Shown here: one piece after another, positions 11,184-21,419 of the stretch
Position numbering within the stretch: position 1 is the first letter of the stretch
Layout of the letters: the number at the start of each line of letters is the position of its first letter
Source: Isoetes taiwanensis
Taxonomy: Eukaryota > Streptophyta > Lycopodiopsida > Isoetales > Isoetaceae
DNA length: 64,000 bases
Direction: 5' to 3'
NCBI GenBank assembly: GCA_021234155.1
Contig: JAJEKV010000085.1
Coordinates: 3,420,706-3,484,705, forward strand
Notes under the pieces: model-generated
Told to the model about the DNA's origin: nothing
Database searches by the model: none
The model's input: the letters and a program-made list of their open reading frames with translations, nothing else
Position numbers and translations under genes: made by a program

Positions 11184-12372
11184 CCAGGGGGAAGGGGGGT
11201 CTCTTTGCGATTAGGCTATAGTCAACGACATTGTATAACATGTTTATATCATAAAATGATGAGGACAATATCAGGTTTCGCACAAAAATATGTAAACGAT
11301 ATACACAAACATAAAGAAGAATAAGAAGAGGGGGTGCAGAATTGAATGCAGTTTTGAATAGTTATTCATGGGGTAAAGGGTTGCTTGAGTTGAACCCTTG
11401 AATTCCTGGGATTCATCCTTTCTTTCTGGTATTTTGTGTTTCAGTAGTGGTAAAGTAATAGGTATTGACTAGTCTATGATAGTAAAGCCTAGAGAACTTG
11501 AGTGTTCATCTTTGACCATTATTACGTTTTCTTACACAAACATGTGTAAACTAGTTGAGGTCTAGTGTAACCTTGAAAATGAATGTTTAAATACACGATG
11601 TTAGTAATTAAGAAAAAAAAAGAAGCAATTTATGACAATTGATATAAAGTTCCTTAATATAGATTGATCTCACGGAGGGTAGCCTAAATTGATCTTTGAA
11701 TTAGTAGTTGAGACTAGCCTAGATTGGACTGATCAAGATTACTTTTAGTTGATCTAGTTGAGACGAGTCATTTGTTGTAGTTAATTATGATGAAGTTCTA
11801 TTTGCTCAGTGGCGGTCAGAAATTGAAGGAAAAGATATGATATGGAATAGCAAGAGCTCAAACGTTCCCGATGCCCTAGCCTCCTATTGAATCTGGTATG
11901 CATGAATGTTTGAGTCCTTTCTAGTTGAAGATGTCAGGCGAACACTTAACGAATTCTATAGTTCATCAATGTGGAACTTTCGTTCCGATAGAGAATGGCA
12001 AAAGCATCTTGGAGCAAGTTTGCTTGACGTTACGAGTAGGGAGAGAGTGGTGTGGGAAATTAGAAGGGCAATTGGTGAGGGTTGGTAGGAGATGAGAGAG
12101 GGATAGAAGTGTAAAGGAAGTAAAGTTACAAGAAAGGAAGCTTGAAGGAGAGGAAAGAATATGCAGATGAGAGGGGTAAAGGAGGGGAAAGGGTAGAATA
12201 CAAGGAAGGCGTGGTTATTGGTCTAGCCGAGGCTGATAATAAAAAATGCATGACCGAGGCTGTACGGCTGAGGCAGATAATTGACACGTAAGGCCGAGCG
12301 TGCCAAATATTTGGCCTTAGACGTACAACGACGTTGGTCACGTATTTTTTGTTATTGGTCGAGACGAAGCCT
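11184..12372. other. No recognised gene
   Basis: AT-rich sequence. A 60-codon plus frame (11906-12088, containing a WEIRRAIGEGW end) could be a fragment of a coding exon but shows no known domain. Purine-rich runs at 12086-12200 precede the promoter-like region that follows. Confidence 0.4.
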
Positions 12373-12468
12373 GATAAGCACGATATCAGAATGATAACTA
12401 ATTAATTATCTCATAGTATTGATAACTCCAACTAGTTATCACTGTTAGAAGTGATAACGTAATTATCG
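12373..12468. promoter_or_regulatory. Cluster of GATAAC/GATAAG (I-box-like) motifs
   Basis: GATAAG occurs at 12373 and GATAAC at 12393, 12421 and 12453. The reverse forms GTTATC (12435) and TTATC (12406 and 12463) lie between them. GTTATCAC and GTGATAAC (12435-12458) form a perfect 8-bp inverted pair. GATAA cores are bound by plant GATA and MYB-related factors in light- and clock-regulated promoters. The cluster lies 160-260 bp upstream of the TATA box at 12631, the usual place for proximal plant promoter elements. Confidence 0.5.
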
Positions 12469-12541
12469 GAACAGGGGAGGAAGGTGTAGGAGCGTTGGTT
12501 TGGGTAGTTGGGATTCCGTCACAAAAAGCCCAAACCAACAA

Positions 12542-12577
12542 GACAAGGGGAGGGGGAGAGGGAGAGGGAGAGGGGGG
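12542..12577. promoter_or_regulatory. GA-rich tract near the MIR160 promoter
   Basis: A run of GGGGAG/GGGAGA repeats about 55-90 bp upstream of the TATA box. GA repeats in plant promoters can be bound by BPC (GAGA-binding) proteins. The tract also generates shadow open frames that are not genes. Confidence 0.4.
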
Positions 12578-12630
12578 CTGTCCGAGGCCTCAGCTCTTGC
12601 GTAACCGATTGCGACGCACAAACACGGCTC

Positions 12631-12638
12631 TATAAAAA
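12631..12638 (+). promoter_or_regulatory. TATA box, probable promoter of the MIR160 primary transcript
   Basis: TATAAAAA is followed after about 30 bp by a C- and T-rich leader, which is typical around plant Pol II start sites. It stands at the border between AT-rich upstream DNA and the GC-rich region 12640-14700. No protein-coding frame with plausible start context follows, which suits a non-coding transcript. Confidence 0.6.
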
Positions 12639-14251
12639 CCCCACTTCCCCACCTCCCTCCCACCTCTGGCGATGGCGGACGCCCCCTCCGGGCTCCGTCA
12701 CTCTGCCCCTTGTTGGGTTTTTTTGCTGGGCTTCAGTGAACATGCTGGGTTTTTCTGCATTGCATTGCATTGGGTCGGATTGGATGAATCTGAATCTGTT
12801 CTCCTGTTTTGCGCTTGATCCATTGCCGGAATATGGAGGTAGGTTTTTGTTTGCATCTGCGCGTCGTGGTCCGGTGCCTGGCTGGCTACGGGCAGGGAGC
12901 AACAGTGGGAGATCTGGGAGGCCATGATCTCCCAACTGGGCGGTCTCATGCTTGCCTGCCTGCCGCTGCAGCAAGGCGCAGGGAGGAAGTAAGGGTTTTG
13001 CGCTGCGCTGCACTGCACTGAGCCAAACCCACTTCGAAAACGTCCCCATCCTTCCTTCTGCGTCCCCGCACCTTCACCGAAAGCTCCTCGCTTTCGCCCC
13101 ACTCCATCAATCCGATCAAAAACCAACCCAAATCCTTTCATTTCATGCCCTGCTCCATGGCCTTCATCTCGCCTCCGTTCTTCGTCAAATCTTCGCCCCC
13201 ATCCATCGCTAAGATCAGGCTCGTCAGATGGGCATGTTTGGCCCCGGATTTTCTCGTACTTTTTCCGCCCCTCTTTCCTGCTCCAGCCAATCGATCTCCG
13301 GATCTCCACGCCCCGTCGATTTCCGGATCTCCACGCTCCATCGATCTATTCTTTTGGAGCTCTTGATTGCTCCCTTTGCCTCAATCCGTGAAGCATCTCT
13401 CGTCCATGCCGCTGCAGCACGCCCCTCCTGCCTGCCACCGTCTCCTTTGCATTTTTCCACCACATGCTTCCTGGGTTTTTTTCTTCCTCCAATTTCTATC
13501 ATGAATCATGCCTTCGCCTCCTCCCTGCAAATCTCTCGCATGCTTTTCCTGCTCCATCTCGTGCATTTTTGCTTGATTTGATGCTGCAGTGTAGCAGGCA
13601 CATTCAAACTAGGCAGCTTTTCTGTCAAATCACTTGCTCCAGTCAAGTCTTTCCTTCATTAATTGAAGCGGATGTGCATTCAATGCTTCATTCACTTCGC
13701 AATCTTGTCTGTATTCGCTTAGGAATAAGCTAAGCTCTGATTTTCGTCTCTTTGTTGTTTCTTCTTCACTGCTACAAGCTATTTGTTCTTTGTCGGCCTC
13801 AAGGAAGCCAGTTTTGTAAGCTAATACCAAGCATTACAGATCTTCATCAATATGGCATGCTTTCAAGGTGAAATCTTTGATGTTCTACAAACGAGATATA
13901 TGCAGTTATGTTTGAATGCTTCTTCATTGATTACTTTGAATTTGGTATCGTTTCAGCATAGTCTGCGTTTCTCAAAATGCAACGAAAGATTATCACAACA
14001 CAGAGAAATGCTGTGGTAAAAAAAGAACATCCCCATACTGATGCAAGATTTCTTAGCACTGCATATTTGGTTGCTGATTATAGTGCACGGTTTTAAATGT
14101 CGCCAACGGCTTAACCAAAAATCCTTAGCTTTGCATTATAACGTTTGATTCATGAAGCATCGCATTACACAGCAGAAAAACCATTACAAAGAGCTGGGTT
14201 TGATGCTATTTTCAACGTCTTTTTGTGCAGGAGAGAGCAGCGTGCTGCAGC

Positions 14252-14350
14252 GGCAGAGGATTTGCCTGGCTCCCTGTATGCCACCTCGGGAGCTTGCCAA
14301 AATTTGTCGAGCTCCATAGCTGGCATGCAGGGAGCTATGCAGACCCTGTC
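14252..14350 (+). ncRNA. MIR160: miR160 precursor hairpin
   Basis: The 5' arm 14263-14283 pairs with 14321-14341 over 21 positions, with a single mismatch (position 4) and two G-U pairs. The loop region 14284-14320 contains a further short stem (GGAGCT with AGCTCC). The base is extended by GCAGAGG pairing with CCCTGTC, with one bulge. One-sided near-perfect pairing of the mature segment, a short terminal loop, and a paired base meet the usual structural criteria for a plant miRNA precursor. Offset by two bases, the star strand would be 14323-14343. The base of the hairpin overlaps one copy of the local GTGCTGCAGCGGCAG motif. Confidence 0.9.
14263..14283 (+). ncRNA. miR160: Mature miR160
   Basis: All 21 bases equal the canonical land-plant miR160, which begins UGCCUGGCUCCC and ends GUAUGCCA. 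In land plants this miRNA directs cleavage of mRNAs for auxin response factors of the ARF10/16/17 class. It acts through ARGONAUTE1 to limit these repressors of auxin signalling. The match is read directly; the target relationship is established for the family. Confidence 0.93.
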
Positions 14351-14899
14351 GGAAACATGTGAGCAACGGATATGGTCTCCCCCAGGACTACCCTTCTACT
14401 TCTCAATCTGATTCAAAGGTTCAATTCATCCAGCCCTTCGCATGTTGATCAAATTTTGAATCTGTCTGTGCAGCCAATGTGCTTTGTCTCAGTCCGTGCT
14501 GCAGCTGCAGAAACCCACCAGACCTTGCTAAGATTTGCCCGGTTTCGTGTTTTGGGTCCTTGTGCTGCAGCGGCAGGACGAGATCAATGCTGGAAAAAAC
14601 GTCTTTTTTCCATTTGTTTGACGATTTCAACCCGTGCTGCAGCGGCGAAGAGGCTCATTTGGTCAAGCTTCAAATCACTTTTCTGGGTTGTTTGGATTCG
14701 TTTGTGGGCGTTTTTCTGTTTCTGTTGGGCGACCTTTTCTTCACCCGATTCTTCAAATAATTGCCGAATTCGAATTGAGCGGCTACCAATCTCTTTTTGC
14801 AGTGCAGACTCGGATCGTTTTTTTTGCAACCGCAGCACGAAAATAATTACAACTGTTGGTAGTTTTTGCAGTTGAAGATGTAAAAATCATCACATTTCA

Positions 14900-15730
14900 T
14901 TTGGAGATCATTACTTGAGAGCATGTATTCTGAACTGAAAATGATGAATAAAACAGTGACTGATTGATTGATCCAAACGGACATTTAATTTCATTCCATC
15001 AATCTTTGCCCCTGTTTGATTCATTAAAAGACTGTTTTGATTAAAATCCAGACACAGACTGTCATGGCCGGCCCGTGATTAGAAAATCAATGAGCATGTC
15101 GCAGGGAATGTTTTGTTTCAGCATAATCAAAGCACGGATCATTATAGTTATTAAATGGGAGTAAGTTAGACCGGATCAAAGCAAAGTCTAGATATTTCAA
15201 ACTGCTGCCTGACTTCATCACTGCAGGACGTTATAAAAATTTTCTGCTAAACTTCGCATCAGCCAGCCATAGCCCAAGACCGTTAAAGGAACAAAAACCT
15301 CTTGCGCCGCTGCAGCACAGCTCGGAACTATAAAATTAGGCTAAAATTGATGCAATTTGTTATTGTTTTCGGGGAACATTTGCCTGCTGCACGGTACCTG
15401 CGACCACATGATGATGAATTACTAAAATATTGGGCAGATCACGTACAGCATGGATGCGTTGCATAAGAGCCTTGAATGCTAAGGCAGCGAAAGGGAAGCA
15501 GAAAAAAAACGAGGAAAAAGAAGGAGCTTAAAACGGTCTGCAAGATAAAAAAAAAAGGAAACAAAAAAAGTGATGATCCTTTCATTTACACCACAGTTGG
15601 CCATCATTATCCCACTGTTGCATGCTTTGAATAAGTATCTTAATCAAATGCATCATTGCATGGCCCTTTTTCTTTTCTTTTTTTTTTTGGGTTCTTCCTC
15701 TTGTCGCTTGGATCATGGGATTGACCATTT
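14900..15730. other. No recognised gene
   Basis: Mixed AT-rich sequence downstream of the MIR160 region. It may hold the 3' end of the primary transcript. No domain or RNA structure recognised. Confidence 0.4.
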
Positions 15731-15994
15731 TGATTTGTTATGTACCTAACCTAGTACCTACTGTCTACCCCTACATACATGGTTGATATTGTGTCCAAAC
15801 ACGTTGATGTGTTGTCCATTGTTAGCTCGTTGACTGTCGCACCATTCATCATCTTCTTCTGTTTCATGTCATACATGACCTTCTCGATCTCATTGAATTG
15901 CCATATGCCACTTTTGATGGTTTTCACTGACTCATAGTTTAACTAGGCAAGTACCGAATGACCATCTTGAGGCAGTTGCGATAGCAGAACACTT
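15731..15994 (-). repeat. ~260-bp dispersed repeat, copy 1
   Basis: It is nearly identical to 17162-17425 and 17503-17765. Read on the minus strand it has an open stretch of about 60 codons (GIWQFNEIEKVMYDMKQ is part of it) that is shared by all copies, so it is likely a piece of a transposon-encoded protein. I do not recognise the family. Confidence 0.7.
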
Positions 15995-17161
15995 TCCAAC
16001 CCAGAATTGTAGCTAGGAGGTCTTTCACTCAACATAAAGGATGCTCACATGTCATTCTGTCTTTTCCTGAAAGTTGCCTAAAGTTGTCATTATCAACAAG
16101 TGTTTATTCAACTGTCCATTCATTTTTACAGTGCACAGTAAAAAATTTCCAGAATGTTGAGTAACAATTCAGGAATGTTGGGTAAGAAATACCAAAAGTC
16201 GAGTAAAAATATTAGAATACACAGAAAGTTTTTGTATCCAACTTCACATAAAAAAAGGTTTATATCTAAAACAATTTATAGCAGCATAAGAAGAAATCCG
16301 GCTAACAGGTCAAAAAAAAACTCCCATTTGTGGCTGGATCATCGTCATTAACAATCAGCTTCCTCTGTTTTAAAAACATTTGGAGCTAAGAATAAACCCA
16401 TGCAAGGCAGAGAACAAGAAAAGCTGCCAAGAACACCATAAAACTTTCAAAGGTTCTTGAAATAAAAATTCTTTTGAAAATAATCTGGTCTTTAATGGCT
16501 CCAGGAAATAATTTGACTGCATAAGAAATTTTGAGTGCTCATAAAAACTTCCAGACAAAATGCAAAAGTCGGGTAAATCTTTGCACAGACGTCATATCTA
16601 TTGAATCATTCCGCGAGTCTCCAAACCAGAGCTCAAATTGAAGTCTGCACAATGAACCCAAAACTGCAGGCAAATTCAACAGCTGCAGCTAGGCGCCTTT
16701 GCTCCAAAAAATACAAGAGCAGAGGATGCAAAATGAAACGGAAAACTGCGGATTAACAGCCAAAAAGAAATCTGAAAAAACCACAAAAACCTCGAATCTT
16801 AGGCCTTTTCAAGCTCCAAAACTGACACTGCAAGATCAACACCACCTTCAAATCAGTAAGAGTCGTTGCAAGATATTCAAAGCAGCAGACCTACAAAAAA
16901 ATGCCGAATCTTGAAACCTTTCAACCTCCCTCTTCCAAAACTCCAAGAAGCCATAAAAAAAATGCAAGGATCTACCCAAAACACAAGGTACTGGCTCACC
17001 AAGCCGCCTACAAACAACTCTGAAACATGGCCAGACAACAAACAAGAAGATTTAGTGGGACATGGCCAGGGCGCCATAGCCGCAGCTGCGAAAGGGAGGA
17101 GAATATCTGAACAGGGATCTTTTATTGATGATGTGGATGAATGACACGTGAGCAGCCTTCA
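15995..17161. other. No recognised gene
   Basis: A-rich plus strand between two copies of the 260-bp repeat. Open frames of 62-92 codons on both strands overlap one another and show no domain. Several CAGCTGCAGC-like words resemble the motif of the MIR160 region, but no hairpin with miRNA features was found by eye. Confidence 0.35.
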
Positions 17162-17802
17162 TGATTTGTTATGTACCTAACCTAGTACCTACTATCTACC
17201 CCTATATACATGGTTGATATTGTGTCCAAACATGTTGATCTGTTGTCCATTGTTAGCTCGTTGACCGTCGCACCATTCATCATCTTCTTCTGTTTCATGT
17301 CATACATATGACCTTCTCGATCTCACTGAATTGCCATATGCCACTTTTGATGGTTTTCACTAACTCACAGTTTAACTAGGCAAGTACCGAATGACCATCT
17401 TGAGGCGGATGTGATAGCGGAACCACTTGCAAGCATCACAACTATAAGAAAATTTAATATGTTCAACCTTTACGTTAGACAATTGTTTACGTTGAGCCTT
17501 TACGATTTGTATGTACCTAACCTAGTACCTACTGTCTACCTCTACATACATGGTTGATATTGTGTCCAAACATGTTGATCTGTTGTCCATTGTTAGCTCG
17601 TTGACCGTCGCACGATTCATCATCTTCTTCTGTTTCAGTCATACATGACCTTCTCGATCTCATTGAATTGCCATATGCCACTTTTAATGGTTTTTACTGA
17701 CTCATAGTTTAACTAGGCAGGTACCGAATGACCATCTTGAGGCAGTTGCGATAGCGGAACCACTTGTAAGCATCACTCCTATAAGAAAATGTAATCTGTT
17801 CA
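17162..17802 (-). repeat. ~260-bp dispersed repeat, copies 2 and 3 in tandem
   Basis: Units start at 17162 and 17503, an offset of about 341 bp. Both extend 35-40 bp past the end of copy 1, through CTATAAGAAAAT and GTTCAACCT. This longer shared 3' part shows that copies 2 and 3 arose by local duplication, not by separate insertions. Confidence 0.75.
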
Positions 17803-17816
17803 ACCTACATAAAGGC

Positions 17817-17959
17817 ATGTTTATTATAGCGCACCCAGACGATGTCTTGTGCCCTACTTGGGTAGGGTATGTTACTGAAGAGCCTCAGATGGATGATAAG
17901 AAGGAGAATTTTGAGACCATTCAGGTCAAATGGTTGGCGCCAGTCCCCGTGAGAAACTA
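17817..17959 (+). pseudogene. Repeat-borne coding fragment, copy 1
   Basis: A short open stretch beginning MFIIAHPDDVLCPTWVGYV and ending near FETIQVKWLAPVPVRN. A diverged second copy lies at about 21250-21380, and both are followed by AAGTATATCCTT. Shared coding-like text at two places suggests a transposon protein fragment. Family unknown. Confidence 0.5.
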
Positions 17960-18034
17960 AGTATATCCTTACCATTTTTCGAATTCATGCACTTATGAAG
18001 ACTTTTCTCTCAAATTAATTCGCATCCCCGACTA

Positions 18035-18252
18035 GTGCCGAGTATGTTTCAGCTACAAGAGCATTGGAATCTTGATGGTGTTAGAAAGTTGCTTCTTATT
18101 AGCAGGAGCCCAAGCAAAGTCATGGACTCTATGTCAATACAATCACTAGCCTTTGTTGCCCTCCATCTCTTACGTAAAATACACTATATTGTTATTTTAT
18201 TATTATATCTCCATGGACAATAAAAATCATTCTATTCTATTCTATTCTATTC
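18035..18252 (+). mobile_element. Retroelement 3' end with TTCTA tail
   Basis: The stretch ends ATGGACAATAAAAATCATTC followed by repeated TTCTA (about 18228-18251), the same type of tail as on the LINE copies ending at 7238 and 59345. The preceding 200 bp is not alignable by eye to those copies, so it may be another LINE or a SINE that uses the same machinery. Confidence 0.45.
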
Positions 18253-18475
18253 ACTCGTGACAAACGTGAAACCATTTGTCACACGTGATACATAAATAAT
18301 TTCGTCACGCGTGACAAGACTTATATTTATTTTTGTCATACTTGACAATTTTACTTTTGTCACGCATGACAAACCTATAGTTGATACTTAATTTAATTAT
18401 TTTTTTCTATGTAATATCTTTTATATGATTTATTAACATTATTACTTATAAGTTTTGCCACCCGTGGCAAATTAT
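18253..18475. repeat. Array of TTGTCACGCGTGACAA-type palindromes
   Basis: At least five palindromic or near-palindromic words occur: CGTGACAAACGTG (18256), TTGTCACACGTGA (18279), CGTCACGCGTGACAA (18302), TGTCATACTTGACAA (18336), TGTCACGCATGACAAA (18357), with a diverged GCCACCCGTGGCAAA (18457). Spacing in the dense part is roughly 20-35 bp. This is typical of subterminal transposase-binding repeats, though no terminal inverted repeats were found. Confidence 0.6.
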
Positions 18476-18689
18476 GTTTGGAAAAAAAAAGGTTGCGGCA
18501 GCTAGTTTTGATTGTCTCTAATTGGTTGCAAATTGGCACATAAACATGAAATGAAACCGCTATATATAAAATTTATATAAAGTACATATGCAGTATACAA
18601 AATAAAGTATGCAAAGTCTATCAGTTGGCACAACTGCCACTGTCTCTGTCCCTGATATCATAGCATGGGGACATGTCGTCCCCCTCTAC

Positions 18690-19376
18690 TCTATACCCTA
18701 AAAAAATAGCCTATCATCTGGGACATCGATGTCATAGTCCTCCTCTGCCAAGTTCTTGGCCTTGCCTTCATGAAGCATTCGTACAATCCTCTACAAAAAA
18801 TAAATAGCATTAGAAAGTATGCTAATCAGTGGCATCTCTATTGGCTTCAAGTTAGATATTAACCTCTCTATTCGCTTCATGAAGTGGTCGTATGTTCTGT
18901 CTTGCTATGTATAACTCAAACTCGGACTTTGACATCTTCTTTCTTACATCGCGTTGGTTCTAAGTGGGTGCAAGTCTGTATTCCATGTACAGAAAAAGGA
19001 GTGGCAGTTAGTATGTGAAATGAAGAAGCCTTTATAAGACAATAGACCATTGCAAAAACAGCCTCGACTCCGGATTGGCCATGACCGCCAAACCGATGAT
19101 TCGCTGATTACTGTGTGATTCTAGCACTATACATGTAAAAAGTCTTAAAAGAGTGAATAAAATATTGCAAGTTAAACAAGTGAAACTTACGTTGTGGCAT
19201 CCTTCTGTTGCGTATGTGTCTGTCGCTGCATCATCTGCCACGTTCTCTTGAATGGCCCACTTCCATGCCTCGTCAGGGATATGTTTTTGCTTAGAAGTTC
19301 CCTTAGATGAGTGCTTTAGTAGATTCCCAGTCTTTGTATCTGAGAATATTCCCATGCATATGCCCACTTGGGCCAT
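18690..19376 (-). pseudogene. Degenerate spliced gene, probably transposon-derived
   Basis: Read on the minus strand, a first exon-like segment (19376 down to about 19192) starts MAQVGICMGIF, contains DEAWKWAIQENVADDAATDT, and ends at a textbook 5' splice site (AAC then GTAAGT). Later segments read RIIGLAVMANPESRLF (about 19110-19060), then SKSEFELYIARQNIRPLHEA (about 18945-18885) ending at a possible GTTAAT donor, and then RIVRMLHEGKAKNLAEEDYD (about 18790-18720). In-frame stops lie between the segments. Intron-like spacing plus stop codons suggests a decayed multi-exon gene. The style resembles plant DNA-transposon proteins, but I cannot name the family. Confidence 0.45.
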
Positions 19377-19379
19377 CCT

Positions 19380-21240
19380 GGCCCGATATCTAAACGTGAG
19401 ATAGGGTCAAATGCTTAGGTGGCTGGGTTTTTTAGGGCATTTGACAACCATTGAATGTAATTCCAATACAACATAACATCAAATTAGAAATAGCTAAAGT
19501 TAGCATGTGCACGTGCAAATGAATAAGGATTCTAAATTTTCCATGTCCATCTTCTGTTACTTCAAATGCACGCCTACAATCCAGATGCAAACTTTTTTCT
19601 GCTGCAAGAAGACGGCTCCTACACTAACTGTGATAGCCTTGGAATTTTCTTATGACTACATTGCTTACCTGGGAAGATGAGTGCACACTAGATGAGGCAG
19701 TCACCTGCAAGTACAAAGGAGATACAGGCTGGAGGATTCGAACCCCCTACACAAAGCACAGCTCCAAGCAGCATAGGGTAGCCCTTAAGGACGAAAGTTC
19801 GCCAAAAGGCTATTTTTTAAGGGTATCGAGAAATTTTGACGCTATGGTTTAGTAGGGCCCGTTATAGATGAAAGAAATAAAATTAGCCAACTTTTCTACA
19901 AACAAATCTCACTCCACTTGAAAATTCGCCACATCCACTAAGCGTCATAACTATGGATTCGCCTTATCCTCTACCCTCTTTCTCAAAGATTTCTTAACGA
20001 ATCGCCTAATATTCTAGGCTTTCTTCATAATCTAATCTATTCTCCATATCCATCCAAGTACATATGATAATTTTAAGAGTTATTTTTATAGCTATCATGT
20101 TTCAAATACTTCTAAGGATGCACTAGAGAGCATTTTTTTATAGATCTCCCTTTTAATAGATTTGTTTTATCTACAAGGATAAGCCACATTCTCATTTGCA
20201 AAGGTTAAGTTGTGGTATTGCATCATGCAACTATAATTATAACGTGTTTGTGTCCTTGATTAAATATGGATGCCGATGAATAAAATTTCACCACAGAAAT
20301 TGCACTTGGAAAATAAAGACGCTTAAATCTTGGCAAAGTAATATTGGCCATGATTCGCCTAGATTTCTATAAAAGACATTCATGTCTAAAAAACATTCGC
20401 CAGCATAACTAATCTTGCAACTCTATTATTCGCCTGACCTTTTAAATTATGCCTAGATAAATTTGGCCTTAAGGGCAACCCTGAGCATGACCGCCCTTAA
20501 AGGGCAAGGGCTAGTCCATTGCAAATGCAAATGCAAGCAAGTGCAAACCTGCAGCACACAACAAGCAAGAACACAAAGGCGATTTTTCAAAAATCAAGCC
20601 TCAATACCTTTTTCCATTGACCCAATCCAATCATCATTTTTAGCCATAAAATATCTTACATTAAGTCAACGCAATCAGATCCTTTGCATACAATATCCTT
20701 TGCGCAACAAAAATTTCTTCCGGCATGATTTGCTCCTGGTTGCTCTAGTCAGTTTCGGAAGCCGATAGCAGCATACTTTAATTCATATAGAATGTGAAAT
20801 CTGGCACATTTGTGATGCCATATTTGCAATGAATAGGTTTTGTATACTGTAGGGACCCGGATGATACTGTGTGAGATCAGTTCCTAGGATTGAACACCTA
20901 TAACCAAAGGGTTCCTGACTATTTCATTATAGGACTTCTGCAATGCCAAAGCCATATTATGTGCCACCTTGGGCTACTGCACTTTGCATTATGAAGGTAG
21001 TTTCATCGAAGTTGGCACTATCTATCTATTCTCAGTATGCTAGCAGACGAGAGGTAATACATTCATGGATGTATAGCACATAATGATGTGTTTCCATATC
21101 TTTCATTACCTTCACGAAACATGTTTTCTACATCATTTTTATGGTTCTAAACTAAAAGGATTCATGATACATCTCTGATGGTGATAAAAGGTTGACCGAC
21201 TTATATGGATGAAGATGCTCTACTTGGTTAGGATATGCTA
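19380..21240. other. No recognised gene
   Basis: It holds an isolated box B-like GGATTCGAACC (19734-19744) that would read as a tRNA T-arm on the minus strand, without a convincing cloverleaf. The word TTCGCC recurs about seven times between 19920 and 20450. A 101-codon plus frame (20463-20768) has no domain I know. Confidence 0.4.
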
Positions 21241-21419
21241 TTGAAGAGCCACATTGTTTATTTTAGCGTGCTCGGATGATATCTTATGTCCTTCTTAGAT
21301 AGGGTACATTACAGTAAGACGGAGGATTTCGAGACCATTCAGGTCACTTGGTGGGAGTCAATCCCTGCATAAACCAAGTATATCCTTCTCATCATATCAT
21401 TTGTTGGAAGAAGAGATGG

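Larger units (their letters stand above)
12660..14880 (+). ncRNA. MIR160: Probable primary transcript of MIR160 (extent inferred)
   Basis: Start and end are approximate. The start follows the TATA box at 12631. A good 5' splice site, ATGGAG then GTAGGTTT, occurs at 12838/12839. A strong 3' splice site, a pyrimidine-rich tract ending in TTTTTGTGCAG, ends at 14230. Splicing these would join a GC-rich 5' exon to an exon that starts 33 bases before mature miR160. The open frames in 12508-13581 overlap on both strands, lack family features, and are best read as composition artefacts. Further potential sites (GTGAGC after 14356; GTGCAG ending at 14473) suggest more introns downstream. Plant MIRNA genes are commonly long, spliced, non-coding Pol II transcripts, so this arrangement is plausible, but only RNA evidence could fix exon limits. 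Confidence 0.55.
12961..15318. repeat. Dispersed 15-bp motif GTGCTGCAGCGGCAG, seven copies
   Basis: Direct copies are at 14241, 14495, 14561 and 14633. Inverted copies (GCCGCTGCAGCAC-type) are at 12961, 13408 and 15305. The core CTGCAG is palindromic. The copies are confined to the GC-rich region around miR160, with the inverted ones on the outside. I know no named element that matches. Confidence 0.6.

Noticed and set aside
12508-13581. Several 100-200-codon frames on both strands
   Set aside because: They overlap in many frames within GC-rich DNA, have no domain, and fit a non-coding MIR160 leader better.
19734-19744. Possible tRNA gene from a box B match
   Set aside because: No box A, acceptor pairing or cloverleaf found.
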